This document shows positions 42,198-49,527 of a DNA stretch of 64,000 nucleotides, one piece after another. Numbering within the stretch: the stretch's first letter is position 1; every line of letters starts with the position of its first letter. This DNA comes from an uncultured Spirochaetales bacterium (lineage in GTDB: Bacteria > UBP6 > UBA1177): positions 310,001 through 374,000 of the forward strand of contig CACYHH010000004.1 in the NCBI GenBank assembly GCA_902774115.1. The letters run 5' to 3'. Position numbers and translations under genes: made by a program. The notes beneath the pieces were generated by a model. That model did not search any database, was not told where the DNA came from, and saw only the letters and a list, made by a program, of their open reading frames with translations.

Positions 42198-43112
42198 ATG
42201 ACAAATAAAATTGTAATAAGTAGCGACAATCAAATAAAAGCAGATATTGAAAGTAAAATCTTGGTTATTCGAGGGCAGCAGGTGATGCTCGACCGAGACT
42301 TGGCAAAACTTTACGGGGTGGAGACAAAAAGGTTGAATGAACAAGTGCGTAGAAATATTGAAAGATTCCCCTCAAATTTCATGTTTCAACTCAATGAAAG
42401 TGAATTTGAATTTTTGAGGTCGCGAATTGCGACCTCAAAAACAGAAACCAGGGGCGGCCGCCAATATCTGCCTTACGCCTTTACGGAACAGGGAGTGGCA
42501 ATGCTGGCTTCCGTTCTTAAAAGCGATACAGCAGTGCTGACAAGTATAATGATTATAGAAGCCTTTGTCGCTTTGCGCCGGTTTGTTCAGACAAACTCCC
42601 AAATTTTTCAAAGACTCGACTTTATGGAAAAACGGCAGACAACCAGCGAGATTCACTTATTGGAACACGGCAAAAAAATCGATGAACTTTTCGACAAAAT
42701 GGACAGATACAAAATCGAAGACAAACAGGGGATCTTTTTCCAAGGGCAGATTTTCGATGCCTACGCAAAATTCGAGTCATTTATCGCCGAGGCTGAAAAA
42801 GAAATTGTTCTAATCGACAATTATGTCGATCTTACGGTTCTGGAGCGCTTCGCCAAGAAGAAAAGCGGTGTAAAAGTCATAATCTACACCTATCCAAAAA
42901 CAAAAATAACACCTCTCGACGTTCAAAAATTTAACGAACAATATCCGATACTTGAGCTAAAACACACGGAAAAAATCCACGAGCGCTTTTTGATTATCGA
43001 CAACAAAATTCTTTACCACATCGGAGCGTCGCTCAAAGATCTCGCCAAACAGTGCTTCGCTTTCGAAATCTTGGATCCATCCTGGATTCCCGAAATCATG
43101 CGGAATCTGTGA
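42198..43112 (+). CDS. ORF6N-domain protein with PLD-like C-terminal region
   Basis: The 304-residue protein starts with an ORF6N domain (residues about 18-110): IRGQQVMLDRDLAKLYGVETKRLNEQVRRN, RFPSNFMFQLNESEF and YLPYAFTEQGVAML. This is a DNA-binding domain first seen in phage and large DNA viruses. After a coiled segment, the C-terminal part has IVLIDNYVDLTVL and HERFLIIDNKILYHIGAS, resembling half of a phospholipase D fold in which His261 and Asp268 sit as in an HKD motif without the usual Lys. I start at 42198; an in-frame ATG lies at 42168. It points against the surrounding operon, which marks it as accessory. TTGACA occurs at 42136. Confidence 0.82.
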   Translation: MTNKIVISSDNQIKADIESKILVIRGQQVMLDRDLAKLYGVETKRLNEQVRRNIERFPSNFMFQLNESEFEFLRSRIATSKTETRGGRQYLPYAFTEQGVAMLASVLKSDTAVLTSIMIIEAFVALRRFVQTNSQIFQRLDFMEKRQTTSEIHLLEHGKKIDELFDKMDRYKIEDKQGIFFQGQIFDAYAKFESFIAEAEKEIVLIDNYVDLTVLERFAKKKSGVKVIIYTYPKTKITPLDVQKFNEQYPILELKHTEKIHERFLIIDNKILYHIGASLKDLAKQCFAFEILDPSWIPEIMRNL

Positions 43113-43155
43113 TTTCCCCTAAAATCCCTAAACTCCCTAATTCTGCGGCGGCGCA

Positions 43156-43178
43156 GGTTGCTGAGCCTGTCGAAGCAA
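43156..43178. repeat. Dispersed intergenic repeat (TTCGACAGGCTCAG type)
   Basis: GGTTGCTGAGCCTGTCGAAG lies just before the relic copy of the acyltransferase gene. Read on the minus strand it contains TTCGACAGGCTCAG, a core known from scattered intergenic elements in many bacterial genomes. It is absent from the intact acyltransferase copy. Confidence 0.5.
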
Positions 43179-43284
43179 TCTGAAGAAGGGCTTTTCCAGA
43201 CAGTTTATTCTCAGAATGTCGATTAAAGTGCAGACTGTAAATATCGCGAGAACGTAACCTATCGCATAAAGCGGCAAAAATCTG
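43176..43284. repeat. Direct repeat, left copy (flanks AbiE genes)
   Basis: This 109-base segment is repeated in the same orientation at 45002-45110 with about 96 percent identity. The toxin-antitoxin pair lies between the two copies. Confidence 0.85.
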
Positions 43285-43321
43285 CAGGTGTAGTGTCGTT
43301 TAGATTTGGCGTGCTTGATAT
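43176..43321 (-). pseudogene. Remnant of an acyltransferase gene with its interior deleted
   Basis: Bases 43176-43284 match the 3' part of the acyltransferase gene at 44954-46057 (its bases 45002-45110) with 4 mismatches. Directly after it, 43296-43321 matches the first codons of the same gene: the intact start MSNTPSLNE corresponds here to I-S-S-T-P-N-L-N-D with ATG changed to ATA. The roughly 900 bases between are missing. The remnant has no function as a gene. It lies in the gap between ORF6N and AbiEii. Confidence 0.8.
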
Positions 43322-43366
43322 TGAGTGGATAGTTAATTGACTTTTGTTTAGGAAACTTTAGATTAA

Positions 43367-44272
43367 TTAAAAAATCCCTTTTCCAGATATTTTTCCGAGG
43401 ACCTTTATCGCCTCGTCATACGGGACTTTTTTGAACAATAACTTCTCTGTTGTAGCGAGATAATCGGCTTTATATGGCTCTTTTTCTATAATTTCCGCAA
43501 GCAATTTGTTTATGTTCACATCATCCTGTGCCGACAGGCAGATAGCGCGCTGTTTTCGTTCTTCTCTGACACGATTTACGAGCTTTTTCAAAGACCCGTC
43601 CGGATGAACAACCTCAAACAATTTATAAATATCGTATATGTGTCTGGAATGCTGTTCGCATTTACCGTCAAGATAGTAGTCACACAGAGCGAAAACTTTG
43701 TCGACAAACGTCCTTTCCGGCTTCTGGACTTTTATCGGGAACGGTTGAATCTCACTCGTATCCATAAAATCCAGTGCATTCTCTTTGCTCAGATAATCAA
43801 AAATATAATTCCCGACATTTCGCGTTTCGGTGGGATATATGCCTGTAAAAACTGCGGTTTCCACAATCAGTTTGCGGTTTACAGCGGAAAAAGCAAAAAC
43901 TGACGGATAACCTATCACATAACGGTTAAAATCCCTGCGGCTGCGTATTTCGTCAAAATTCTCAAGATTCAGTCCGGCAGCGTTTACAGCCTCAACAATA
44001 CCTTCTTTCAGTTTTCTCCTCCGCCCTTCGGAAGGTTTCTCATCTTCTTCAAATATCGACAAATCTATGTCTTCCGAAAAACGGTCTATCAAACGGTAGC
44101 ATTTTGACAATGATGTTCCGCCTTTAAAAATAATGTCAGGTACCAGTGAAGCTATGCTTCTAAGCAGCAGAGTAACATAGTAATCCTTTTCTATAATCGT
44201 GGCATCAATACCGTATTCCGCAGAAACTCTGAGAAGAATATCCTCAAAAATATCACGATTTTCATGCAACAC
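43367..44272 (-). CDS. AbiEii-like nucleotidyltransferase toxin
   Basis: The 301-residue protein belongs to the AbiEii/AbiGii family of nucleotidyltransferase toxins that act against phage by abortive infection; some members transfer nucleotides to tRNA acceptor stems. It shows IIFKGGTSLSKCYRLIDRFSEDIDLSIF, with the GGTSLSK and DIDL metal-binding Asp pair at about residues 50-75. The start is a GTG at 44272 with GAGGTGAT upstream, and it overlaps the antitoxin gene by 11 bases. The antitoxin comes first, the usual AbiE order. The two genes are bracketed by a direct repeat. Confidence 0.88.
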   Translation of the reverse strand: MLHENRDIFEDILLRVSAEYGIDATIIEKDYYVTLLLRSIASLVPDIIFKGGTSLSKCYRLIDRFSEDIDLSIFEEDEKPSEGRRRKLKEGIVEAVNAAGLNLENFDEIRSRRDFNRYVIGYPSVFAFSAVNRKLIVETAVFTGIYPTETRNVGNYIFDYLSKENALDFMDTSEIQPFPIKVQKPERTFVDKVFALCDYYLDGKCEQHSRHIYDIYKLFEVVHPDGSLKKLVNRVREERKQRAICLSAQDDVNINKLLAEIIEKEPYKADYLATTEKLLFKKVPYDEAIKVLGKISGKGIF

Positions 44273-44879
44273 TGTATATCACCTCGCTCACAATAAGGTT
44301 TCGCATAGCCTTGTCCGGGAAAAACCGGCTGTATTCCGTAATCATGTTCCGGGTAATCCCCTTTTCTTTTATGAACCGGCAGACCGTTTTTTTTCTTTCG
44401 TCATCAAAAAACTCTGCCGATGTGAAGTTCATCAGTTCCAGAAGTTGCATAACATCGGAATTTTCTTTTGTGATTTTCGTTCTGGAACGCCTCAGGATCA
44501 CTTTTTGGGAATTGACAGAGATTTCCCTCAATTTTGTCTTCTCATTGTTGGTATAAATTTCAATGCTGTTAGGCATCTGAGTCGAGAGATTCATCAGGTT
44601 GAGCAGCGTATTTCCCGAATAATATCCAATAGTATCATCCCCGTCAGATATATATTTTTTCAGAATGACCTTTCTCGGATCAAGAAGCGTTTTCCCTAAA
44701 AAAGTCGTCTTCGGAATATAACAGACACCTTTGTCATATCTGACAATCTGCCCGTTTTTGCAAAGACGGCTCAACTCCTTGAATATCCAAGGCCTGGAAT
44801 AATCCTCGAACTGGATCTCACTCGTAAAAATCGGCTCGTTATAACCATATTTTTTCAACAAAAACTCATACAAACCCAT
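44262..44879 (-). CDS. AbiEi-like antitoxin / DUF6088-type regulator
   Basis: The 205-residue protein is placed as an AbiEi-type antitoxin mainly by position and by its N-terminal winged helix: IFTSEIQFEDYSRPWIFKELSRLCKNGQIVRYDKGVCYIP. The pattern GYYSGNTLLNLMNLSTQMPNSIEIYTN is typical of AbiEi/DUF6088 proteins. In AbiE systems this protein represses the operon and neutralises the toxin without direct binding (type IV). TGGAGG precedes the ATG. The 74 bases upstream are AT-rich and probably hold the promoter. Confidence 0.8.
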   Translation of the reverse strand: MGLYEFLLKKYGYNEPIFTSEIQFEDYSRPWIFKELSRLCKNGQIVRYDKGVCYIPKTTFLGKTLLDPRKVILKKYISDGDDTIGYYSGNTLLNLMNLSTQMPNSIEIYTNNEKTKLREISVNSQKVILRRSRTKITKENSDVMQLLELMNFTSAEFFDDERKKTVCRFIKEKGITRNMITEYSRFFPDKAMRNLIVSEVIYSVA

Positions 44880-44953
44880 GATACAACCTCCACTTTCCGC
44901 ATTTTATACTATATTACACCTTGCAAGTCAATAAAAATATATTTTATGAAAAT

Positions 44954-46057
44954 TTAGACAAGAAAACACCCGTGAGAAGTCATTCCCCACCTCTTGTCCC
45001 ACAACCTGAAGAAGGGCTTTTCCAGACAGTTTATTCTCATAATGTCGATTAAAGTGCAGACCGTAAATATCGCGAGAACGCAACCTATCGCATAAAGCGG
45101 CAAAAATCTGTCGCCATAATGTCCCACGCAGTCGACAGTATCTTTCCAAAGCCACTGCCTCATTGTATCTCCGCCGGCATGGATAAGAAGCACTCCAAAT
45201 GTCGAAGCAGCAACGGTATTGATGATTCTGCTATACGGGATCCGGATATTTTTGAAGAACAAAAATGCGAAAATACCGACCAGCACAGCCAAAAAAGTAT
45301 TGGAATCACTGACAAAAAAGAATGGTGAATTTTTCCCGATTTTTGCCCCAACCCATGCGCATCCGATAACGCTGCATATCGACAAAACAACTGAAAGAAA
45401 CAGCAGGGCACCTGTGATTTTCGTGTTCGAGAACCACTTCTTCGGGTAAAACCTGATGTATGAAGATATAAAATAAAGCACTATGAACCACGAAACATAG
45501 TTCATCGCAACACGATGCAGTGTTCCGAAAACTATGTAAGTGAAAGAACAAAGTCCGATCAATGCCAAATGCTGTTTTTCATTCAAGTTCTGCACAAGTT
45601 TGTTGAGAAAAGGAATAAAGAGGAAAAACAAAAGGAAGCATGGCGTAAAATTCTGATTGATATTTGTAATCGGAATAAATCTGTCAGCCAGAAATTTAAG
45701 GGAAAAAGGCTCATATCCGCTAATCCGAAAAACCGCATATATCACAAGCCGGTAAAACATAACTTCCAAGAACAGCTTCGCGAATTTTTTCACCGTGATA
45801 TTAGATTTGCACATGAAATATCCGGTTATCATCATAAAGCAGTTTATCCCGATTTTTCCCCATGCGCCGAAAACAAGCAGAAACAGCGAGCGTTTTGACA
45901 TAGGATCGGCAAATATCGGTCCTTCCGGAAGAGTCAGACCTGAATTGACAACATAATGGTGAGCAACTATCAGAAGCATCGCGATTATTCGCATCAACTC
46001 AAGATTAGAATCGCGTTGTTTCGGGGTGACTTCGTTTAAACTTGGTGTGTTTGACAT
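44954..46057 (-). CDS. Acyltransferase 3 family membrane protein
   Basis: The 367-residue protein has about ten membrane helices and the family start RDSNLELMRIIAMLLIVAHHYVVNSG with the conserved His. INCFMMITGYFMCKS and a conserved Arg and His in later loops follow. Members move acetyl or other acyl groups across the membrane to sugars of O-antigen or capsule. It follows the fumarase-type genes by 41 bases with GGAG as ribosome site. A 109-base piece of its 3' end is repeated beyond the AbiE genes. Its real substrate could be the unusual acid made by the neighbouring block. Confidence 0.88.
   Translation of the reverse strand: MSNTPSLNEVTPKQRDSNLELMRIIAMLLIVAHHYVVNSGLTLPEGPIFADPMSKRSLFLLVFGAWGKIGINCFMMITGYFMCKSNITVKKFAKLFLEVMFYRLVIYAVFRISGYEPFSLKFLADRFIPITNINQNFTPCFLLFFLFIPFLNKLVQNLNEKQHLALIGLCSFTYIVFGTLHRVAMNYVSWFIVLYFISSYIRFYPKKWFSNTKITGALLFLSVVLSICSVIGCAWVGAKIGKNSPFFFVSDSNTFLAVLVGIFAFLFFKNIRIPYSRIINTVAASTFGVLLIHAGGDTMRQWLWKDTVDCVGHYGDRFLPLYAIGCVLAIFTVCTLIDIMRINCLEKPFFRLWDKRWGMTSHGCFLV
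45002..45110. repeat. Direct repeat, right copy (inside the acyltransferase gene)
   Basis: This segment codes for the last helices of the acyltransferase. The second copy at 43176-43284 lies on the far side of the AbiE pair. Confidence 0.85.
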
Positions 46058-46098
46058 TGAGGGTCTCCAATCTGATACGTCTCAAAGACGCAGAAAAC

Positions 46099-46959
46099 TT
46101 ATAATTCAACCGTTGCGATCCTCGGTTCGAAACAGCAGCAGGGTCTCAGGCATACTATACGCACGCCGCTTGCTCTCTGGGGGCCTACTTTCATGAATGT
46201 CGCCAATACGCTGACATCGCCGTGAAGTCCTAAAGCTCCGACATTTGTTTCGTTTACACGATTGGTGATTTCCTGCTCCATTTCAGACTGTATGCCGTAA
46301 TTACCATCGACTTGAGCCTGAAGCATCAATGAAGACGCTTCGAAATGACTTCTGCCTACGCCGATTGCAAGAGTGCAGGGTGAACAGCCGAGCTGCGACA
46401 CCGATTCTTTTGCCCAGCTTACTATCTCATCCATAACTACCTGCGTATTGTGTTTATGGAAGATCCGGTATGTTTTGCCGCGGATCGCGGGACCGCCGCC
46501 GAACATCAGGATATGCAGTCTCAGAACATTGTCTTTGCATTTTCTTATCAGTATCGGAGCCGGTTCTACTCCGGCGCTGTCGGGATTCAAACCGCCTGAC
46601 TGATCTATTCTGTGGCTGTCGTCACCCATAATACCCATAGGTCTTCCGGGAAGTGTGCGCAAACCAGCTTTTACACCTTCTTTTATAGCATCAAGCGTTT
46701 TTCCGGTAATCGGTGTATCTTCACCGATTTCAAGAAGAAAATGCGGTATTCCCGTATCATCACAGATAGGTCTGCGGTTTTTTCCGGCGACTTCGGCATT
46801 TTCCAGCATTGTTTCAAGGATCCATTTAGCCTGGGGATTGGTTTCGGTTTCAATCGCTCTCTTGAATGCTTCCGTTTTATCAGGTCTGAAAGTGGAACCA
46901 GCCAGAACAAGCGTATCTCTGACACGCTCTATAATTTCGTCATAACTTTTACTTATCAT
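46099..46959 (-). CDS. Fumarase/tartrate dehydratase-type alpha subunit
   Basis: The 286-residue protein is the catalytic subunit of a class I Fe-S hydro-lyase (FumA/TtdA). It shows NRRPICDDTGIPHFLLEIG, a Gly-rich FGGGPAIRGKTYRIF, LGCSPCTLAIGVGRSHFEAS and a Cys-rich end near RPCCCFEPRIATVEL. These Cys would hold a [4Fe-4S] cluster. It probably adds or removes water on a dicarboxylic acid. Whether that is fumarate, tartrate or a pathway-specific acid is not shown. It overlaps the beta subunit gene by 11 bases. A general fumarase is normally outside a polysaccharide locus, so I favour a dedicated role. Confidence 0.88.
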   Translation of the reverse strand: MISKSYDEIIERVRDTLVLAGSTFRPDKTEAFKRAIETETNPQAKWILETMLENAEVAGKNRRPICDDTGIPHFLLEIGEDTPITGKTLDAIKEGVKAGLRTLPGRPMGIMGDDSHRIDQSGGLNPDSAGVEPAPILIRKCKDNVLRLHILMFGGGPAIRGKTYRIFHKHNTQVVMDEIVSWAKESVSQLGCSPCTLAIGVGRSHFEASSLMLQAQVDGNYGIQSEMEQEITNRVNETNVGALGLHGDVSVLATFMKVGPQRASGVRIVCLRPCCCFEPRIATVEL

Positions 46960-47458
46960 ATATGCTCCTCCCGTGTGCTGCTGCTACAATCGCAGGATAC
47001 TTGTCGATTTTGATTAAATGCAAAGCTTCTATACCGAGCTCAGGGAAAGCAAGCACACGATGCTCTGAGGTTTTGTCCACAAGAAGAGCCGTGACAGGCG
47101 CTATGACGGCGTATATAGCGTTATACTTGTCAAGTGCCTTTATAGTTTCGGCATGCAGCGCACCTTTACCCATATGGATCTTCACTCCCGCAGCAGAAAG
47201 AGGTTCGATACTGCCCTCGATTTCAACTTTGTTGCTTGATGTGGGGCCAAGACCTGCCGTGCTGAAAGCTGTGTGAAAAATAACTTGACCTTTCAGATCG
47301 ACACCAAGCTGACCGACAGTGCCGTCTTCAATCATTTTCAGCACCTTCGGAAGAACTGCGTCCCTGCCGCAAAGAATATATCCGGAGATATAGATTACAT
47401 CACCGACATTGAGTTTTTTTATAACTTCATCGGAGATAGGCGTTGTAATTTCATTCAT
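46949..47458 (-). CDS. Fumarase/tartrate dehydratase-type beta subunit
   Basis: The 169-residue protein is the swivelling C-terminal half of class I fumarases as a separate subunit (TtdB-like). It shows LNVGDVIYISGYILCGRDAVLPKV, STAGLGPTSSNKVEIEGSIEPLSAAGVKIHMGKG and the end HLIKIDKYPAIVAA. The start at 47458 has GGGAG upstream; an in-frame ATG at 47482 would only extend it into the previous gene. The alpha subunit gene overlaps by 11 bases. Together they form a complete Fe-S dehydratase. Confidence 0.88.
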   Translation of the reverse strand: MNEITTPISDEVIKKLNVGDVIYISGYILCGRDAVLPKVLKMIEDGTVGQLGVDLKGQVIFHTAFSTAGLGPTSSNKVEIEGSIEPLSAAGVKIHMGKGALHAETIKALDKYNAIYAVIAPVTALLVDKTSEHRVLAFPELGIEALHLIKIDKYPAIVAAAHGRSIYDK

Positions 47459-47474
47459 TTTATTACTCCCGCAT

Positions 47475-48377
47475 TTATACAAGACTGCCTTTCGGCGACC
47501 AGACTGCTTCAGGATAATATTCGTCGATAACTCTCTTCACTAGACTGCACTGTTTTGCGCGTTTTCTTGCATCGTCTTCCGTGCTGTCCCAACTGTGTGT
47601 CGCCGCTACAGAGCCGCCTGTTTTCAAATAAATCGGAGCTGCTATACGAATCATTTCCGGAACTTCGTAATGACGGATGAAACCGCCTGTCGATTTGGGG
47701 TTCTCGGTGTGAATATCAATAACGCAGTCAACAGCCTGTCTCATAGCCGAAAGCATCTGAAGCTGAATATCACGAACAGGGTTTATTGAGTTTGCGCCGA
47801 GCATTTCAAGAACTTTGGCCGAGCATGGATTGCCGTGACCTGCATGGGCAGATACTTTGAAATGGCACTCAGCGGGAATTTCACCGGCTTTGCGCATTTC
47901 ATTAAGAACCCAAAGGCAGCCTTCGTCATAAACAAGAAAACCTCTGCAGCCGAGTTTTACCGCGCGTTTTACATCCTCGATGGCGCGGACTATCTGTTCC
48001 TGACCGCGAAGTCTGTAACCCATTCTGACACCCTCTTCGGTATTGACTGAAGCCGATGTATCTGTCGTTGCACGCGGACCGATGGCAAGGATCAGATCTG
48101 TCTGCCACTGATGCGCAAGTTCCACCATTTTAGCAATTTCGTTATCAGTCAGACGCATGATTCCCTGAGTCTGTGTAACTCTGTGCAGATACAAACCATA
48201 GCTGTCCATTGCTTCAAGCAAAGCCTTCATTACTTTAGGTCCCTGAATGCCTGGGACTTCAAAACGATACTGTCCGCCGTCAGCGAATCTTTTTTCGGAA
48301 GTCGGAAGATCATAGGCATCACCGCCAGGCAAACCGATAGATTTCAAAAATTCTCTTGTTTTTTCCATACTGTTCAT
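47475..48377 (-). CDS. U32-peptidase-like TIM-barrel protein
   Basis: This 300-residue soluble protein resembles bacterial proteins often labelled U32 family peptidase, which have a TIM-barrel fold. Landmarks are RFADGGQYRFEVPGIQGPKVMKALLE, THRVTQTQGIMRLTDNEI-like HRVTQTQGIMRLTDNEI and LGCRGFLVYDEGCLWVLNEMRKAG. CVIDIHTENPKSTGGFIRHYEVPEMIRIAAPIYLKTGG follows. I see no reason to call it a protease: U32-type proteins in other contexts act in tRNA or quinone hydroxylation. Its start overlaps the decarboxylase stop (ATGA). Its place between a decarboxylase and a dehydratase suggests a metabolic role. Family call is moderately sure; function is open. Confidence 0.65.
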   Translation of the reverse strand: MNSMEKTREFLKSIGLPGGDAYDLPTSEKRFADGGQYRFEVPGIQGPKVMKALLEAMDSYGLYLHRVTQTQGIMRLTDNEIAKMVELAHQWQTDLILAIGPRATTDTSASVNTEEGVRMGYRLRGQEQIVRAIEDVKRAVKLGCRGFLVYDEGCLWVLNEMRKAGEIPAECHFKVSAHAGHGNPCSAKVLEMLGANSINPVRDIQLQMLSAMRQAVDCVIDIHTENPKSTGGFIRHYEVPEMIRIAAPIYLKTGGSVAATHSWDSTEDDARKRAKQCSLVKRVIDEYYPEAVWSPKGSLV

Positions 48378-49519
48378 TGCATTTTCTCCTTCTTATTTAA
48401 ATCAGCAATAAATTCATCAATAGCCTCTCTGTGGTCAAAAACAATCGGAGGCAGCTTGCTGTTAAGCCCTTTGTGGATACGGCAGTCGATAAACGAAGCC
48501 TTTCCGCAGTCTTTAAGTTTATTTATAGCTTCTATAAATTCCATTTTATTTTCTACAGCTTTTCCTACTGTTGCATAGCCGCAGGATTCCGCAATACTGG
48601 TAAAATCGAGCTTGTGTCCAGCTGACGGCTGTCCGCCGACCGATTCATGCGCTCCGTTGTTAAGAACGATATGCATGAAGTTGGGAGCATTCAGTTTGCT
48701 TACCATCGTCATTGCACCCATGTGCATAATGCAGGCGGAATCACCGTCAAGGCATACTACTTGCCGTTCAGGTCTTGCAAGTGCCACTCCCAGCGCGACA
48801 GATGAAGCATGTCCCATTGAACCGACATTCAGGTAATCACGGGATTTTGATTCATTGCGTTTCTCACGCAAAAAGAAAAGTTCGCGTGTAGCCCTGCCGG
48901 TCGTTGCGGAATAAATCGTATCTGACGGCATATTGTCAAGAACGACTTCAATGGCTTCCTCTCTGCTCATCGGATAGACATCATCGAGATTGTTGGCCTT
49001 TTCCGAAGCGGCCATCACGCCTTTCGGAGAGATAAGACCGTAAGGCTGACGGTTTGCCAAACAGTAAGCAGCTGCTTTTTCGATAACGGCCTTAAAATCA
49101 TCGTTGTCGTCTGTCAGAATGCTGTAAGGAATATGCATAACATCCAGTAACTTAGGAGTTATTTCGCCTTGAAGTTTATGCTGCGGATGATTGGGTTCAG
49201 TATTTCCCTGACCGCGCCATCCTATCAAAAGAAGCATAGGAGCCGCATAAACATCCTTGTCGGCAAGCGATGCAAGAGGATTTATTGTGTTTCCCATGCC
49301 GCTATTCTGCATATAAACAAGAGGAATTTCTTTTGTTGCGAAATAGTGACCGGCGGCAATGCCTACAGCGTTTCCCTCGTTTGCAGCGATAATTGTCCGC
49401 TCCGGGAAATTTGCCAGCGCATAGTTGCAGAAACCGTTCAGATAAGAATCGGGAACTCCAACAAAACAACTGACACCATGCTTGGAAAGTGTTTCAAAAA
49501 CTATTTTCTGATCTAACAT
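48374..49519 (-). CDS. Phosphonopyruvate-decarboxylase-like thiamine-diphosphate enzyme
   Basis: The 381-residue protein combines both TPP domains: the PYR half with FVGVPDSYLNGFCNYAL and AANEGNAVGIAAGHYFA (TPP Glu), and the PP half with VVCLDGDSACIMHMGAMTM and LNNGAHESVGGQPS, the GDG...NN cofactor motif. The closest known types are phosphonopyruvate decarboxylase (gives phosphonoacetaldehyde) and sulfopyruvate decarboxylase. No PEP mutase gene, the usual partner, is visible in the window, so the substrate is uncertain; another 3-substituted pyruvate is possible. The next gene encodes an aldo-keto reductase that could reduce the aldehyde. AGGAGG precedes the ATG. Confidence 0.82.
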   Translation of the reverse strand: MLDQKIVFETLSKHGVSCFVGVPDSYLNGFCNYALANFPERTIIAANEGNAVGIAAGHYFATKEIPLVYMQNSGMGNTINPLASLADKDVYAAPMLLLIGWRGQGNTEPNHPQHKLQGEITPKLLDVMHIPYSILTDDNDDFKAVIEKAAAYCLANRQPYGLISPKGVMAASEKANNLDDVYPMSREEAIEVVLDNMPSDTIYSATTGRATRELFFLREKRNESKSRDYLNVGSMGHASSVALGVALARPERQVVCLDGDSACIMHMGAMTMVSKLNAPNFMHIVLNNGAHESVGGQPSAGHKLDFTSIAESCGYATVGKAVENKMEFIEAINKLKDCGKASFIDCRIHKGLNSKLPPIVFDHREAIDEFIADLNKKEKMQ

Positions 49520-49527
49520 GAATCCTC

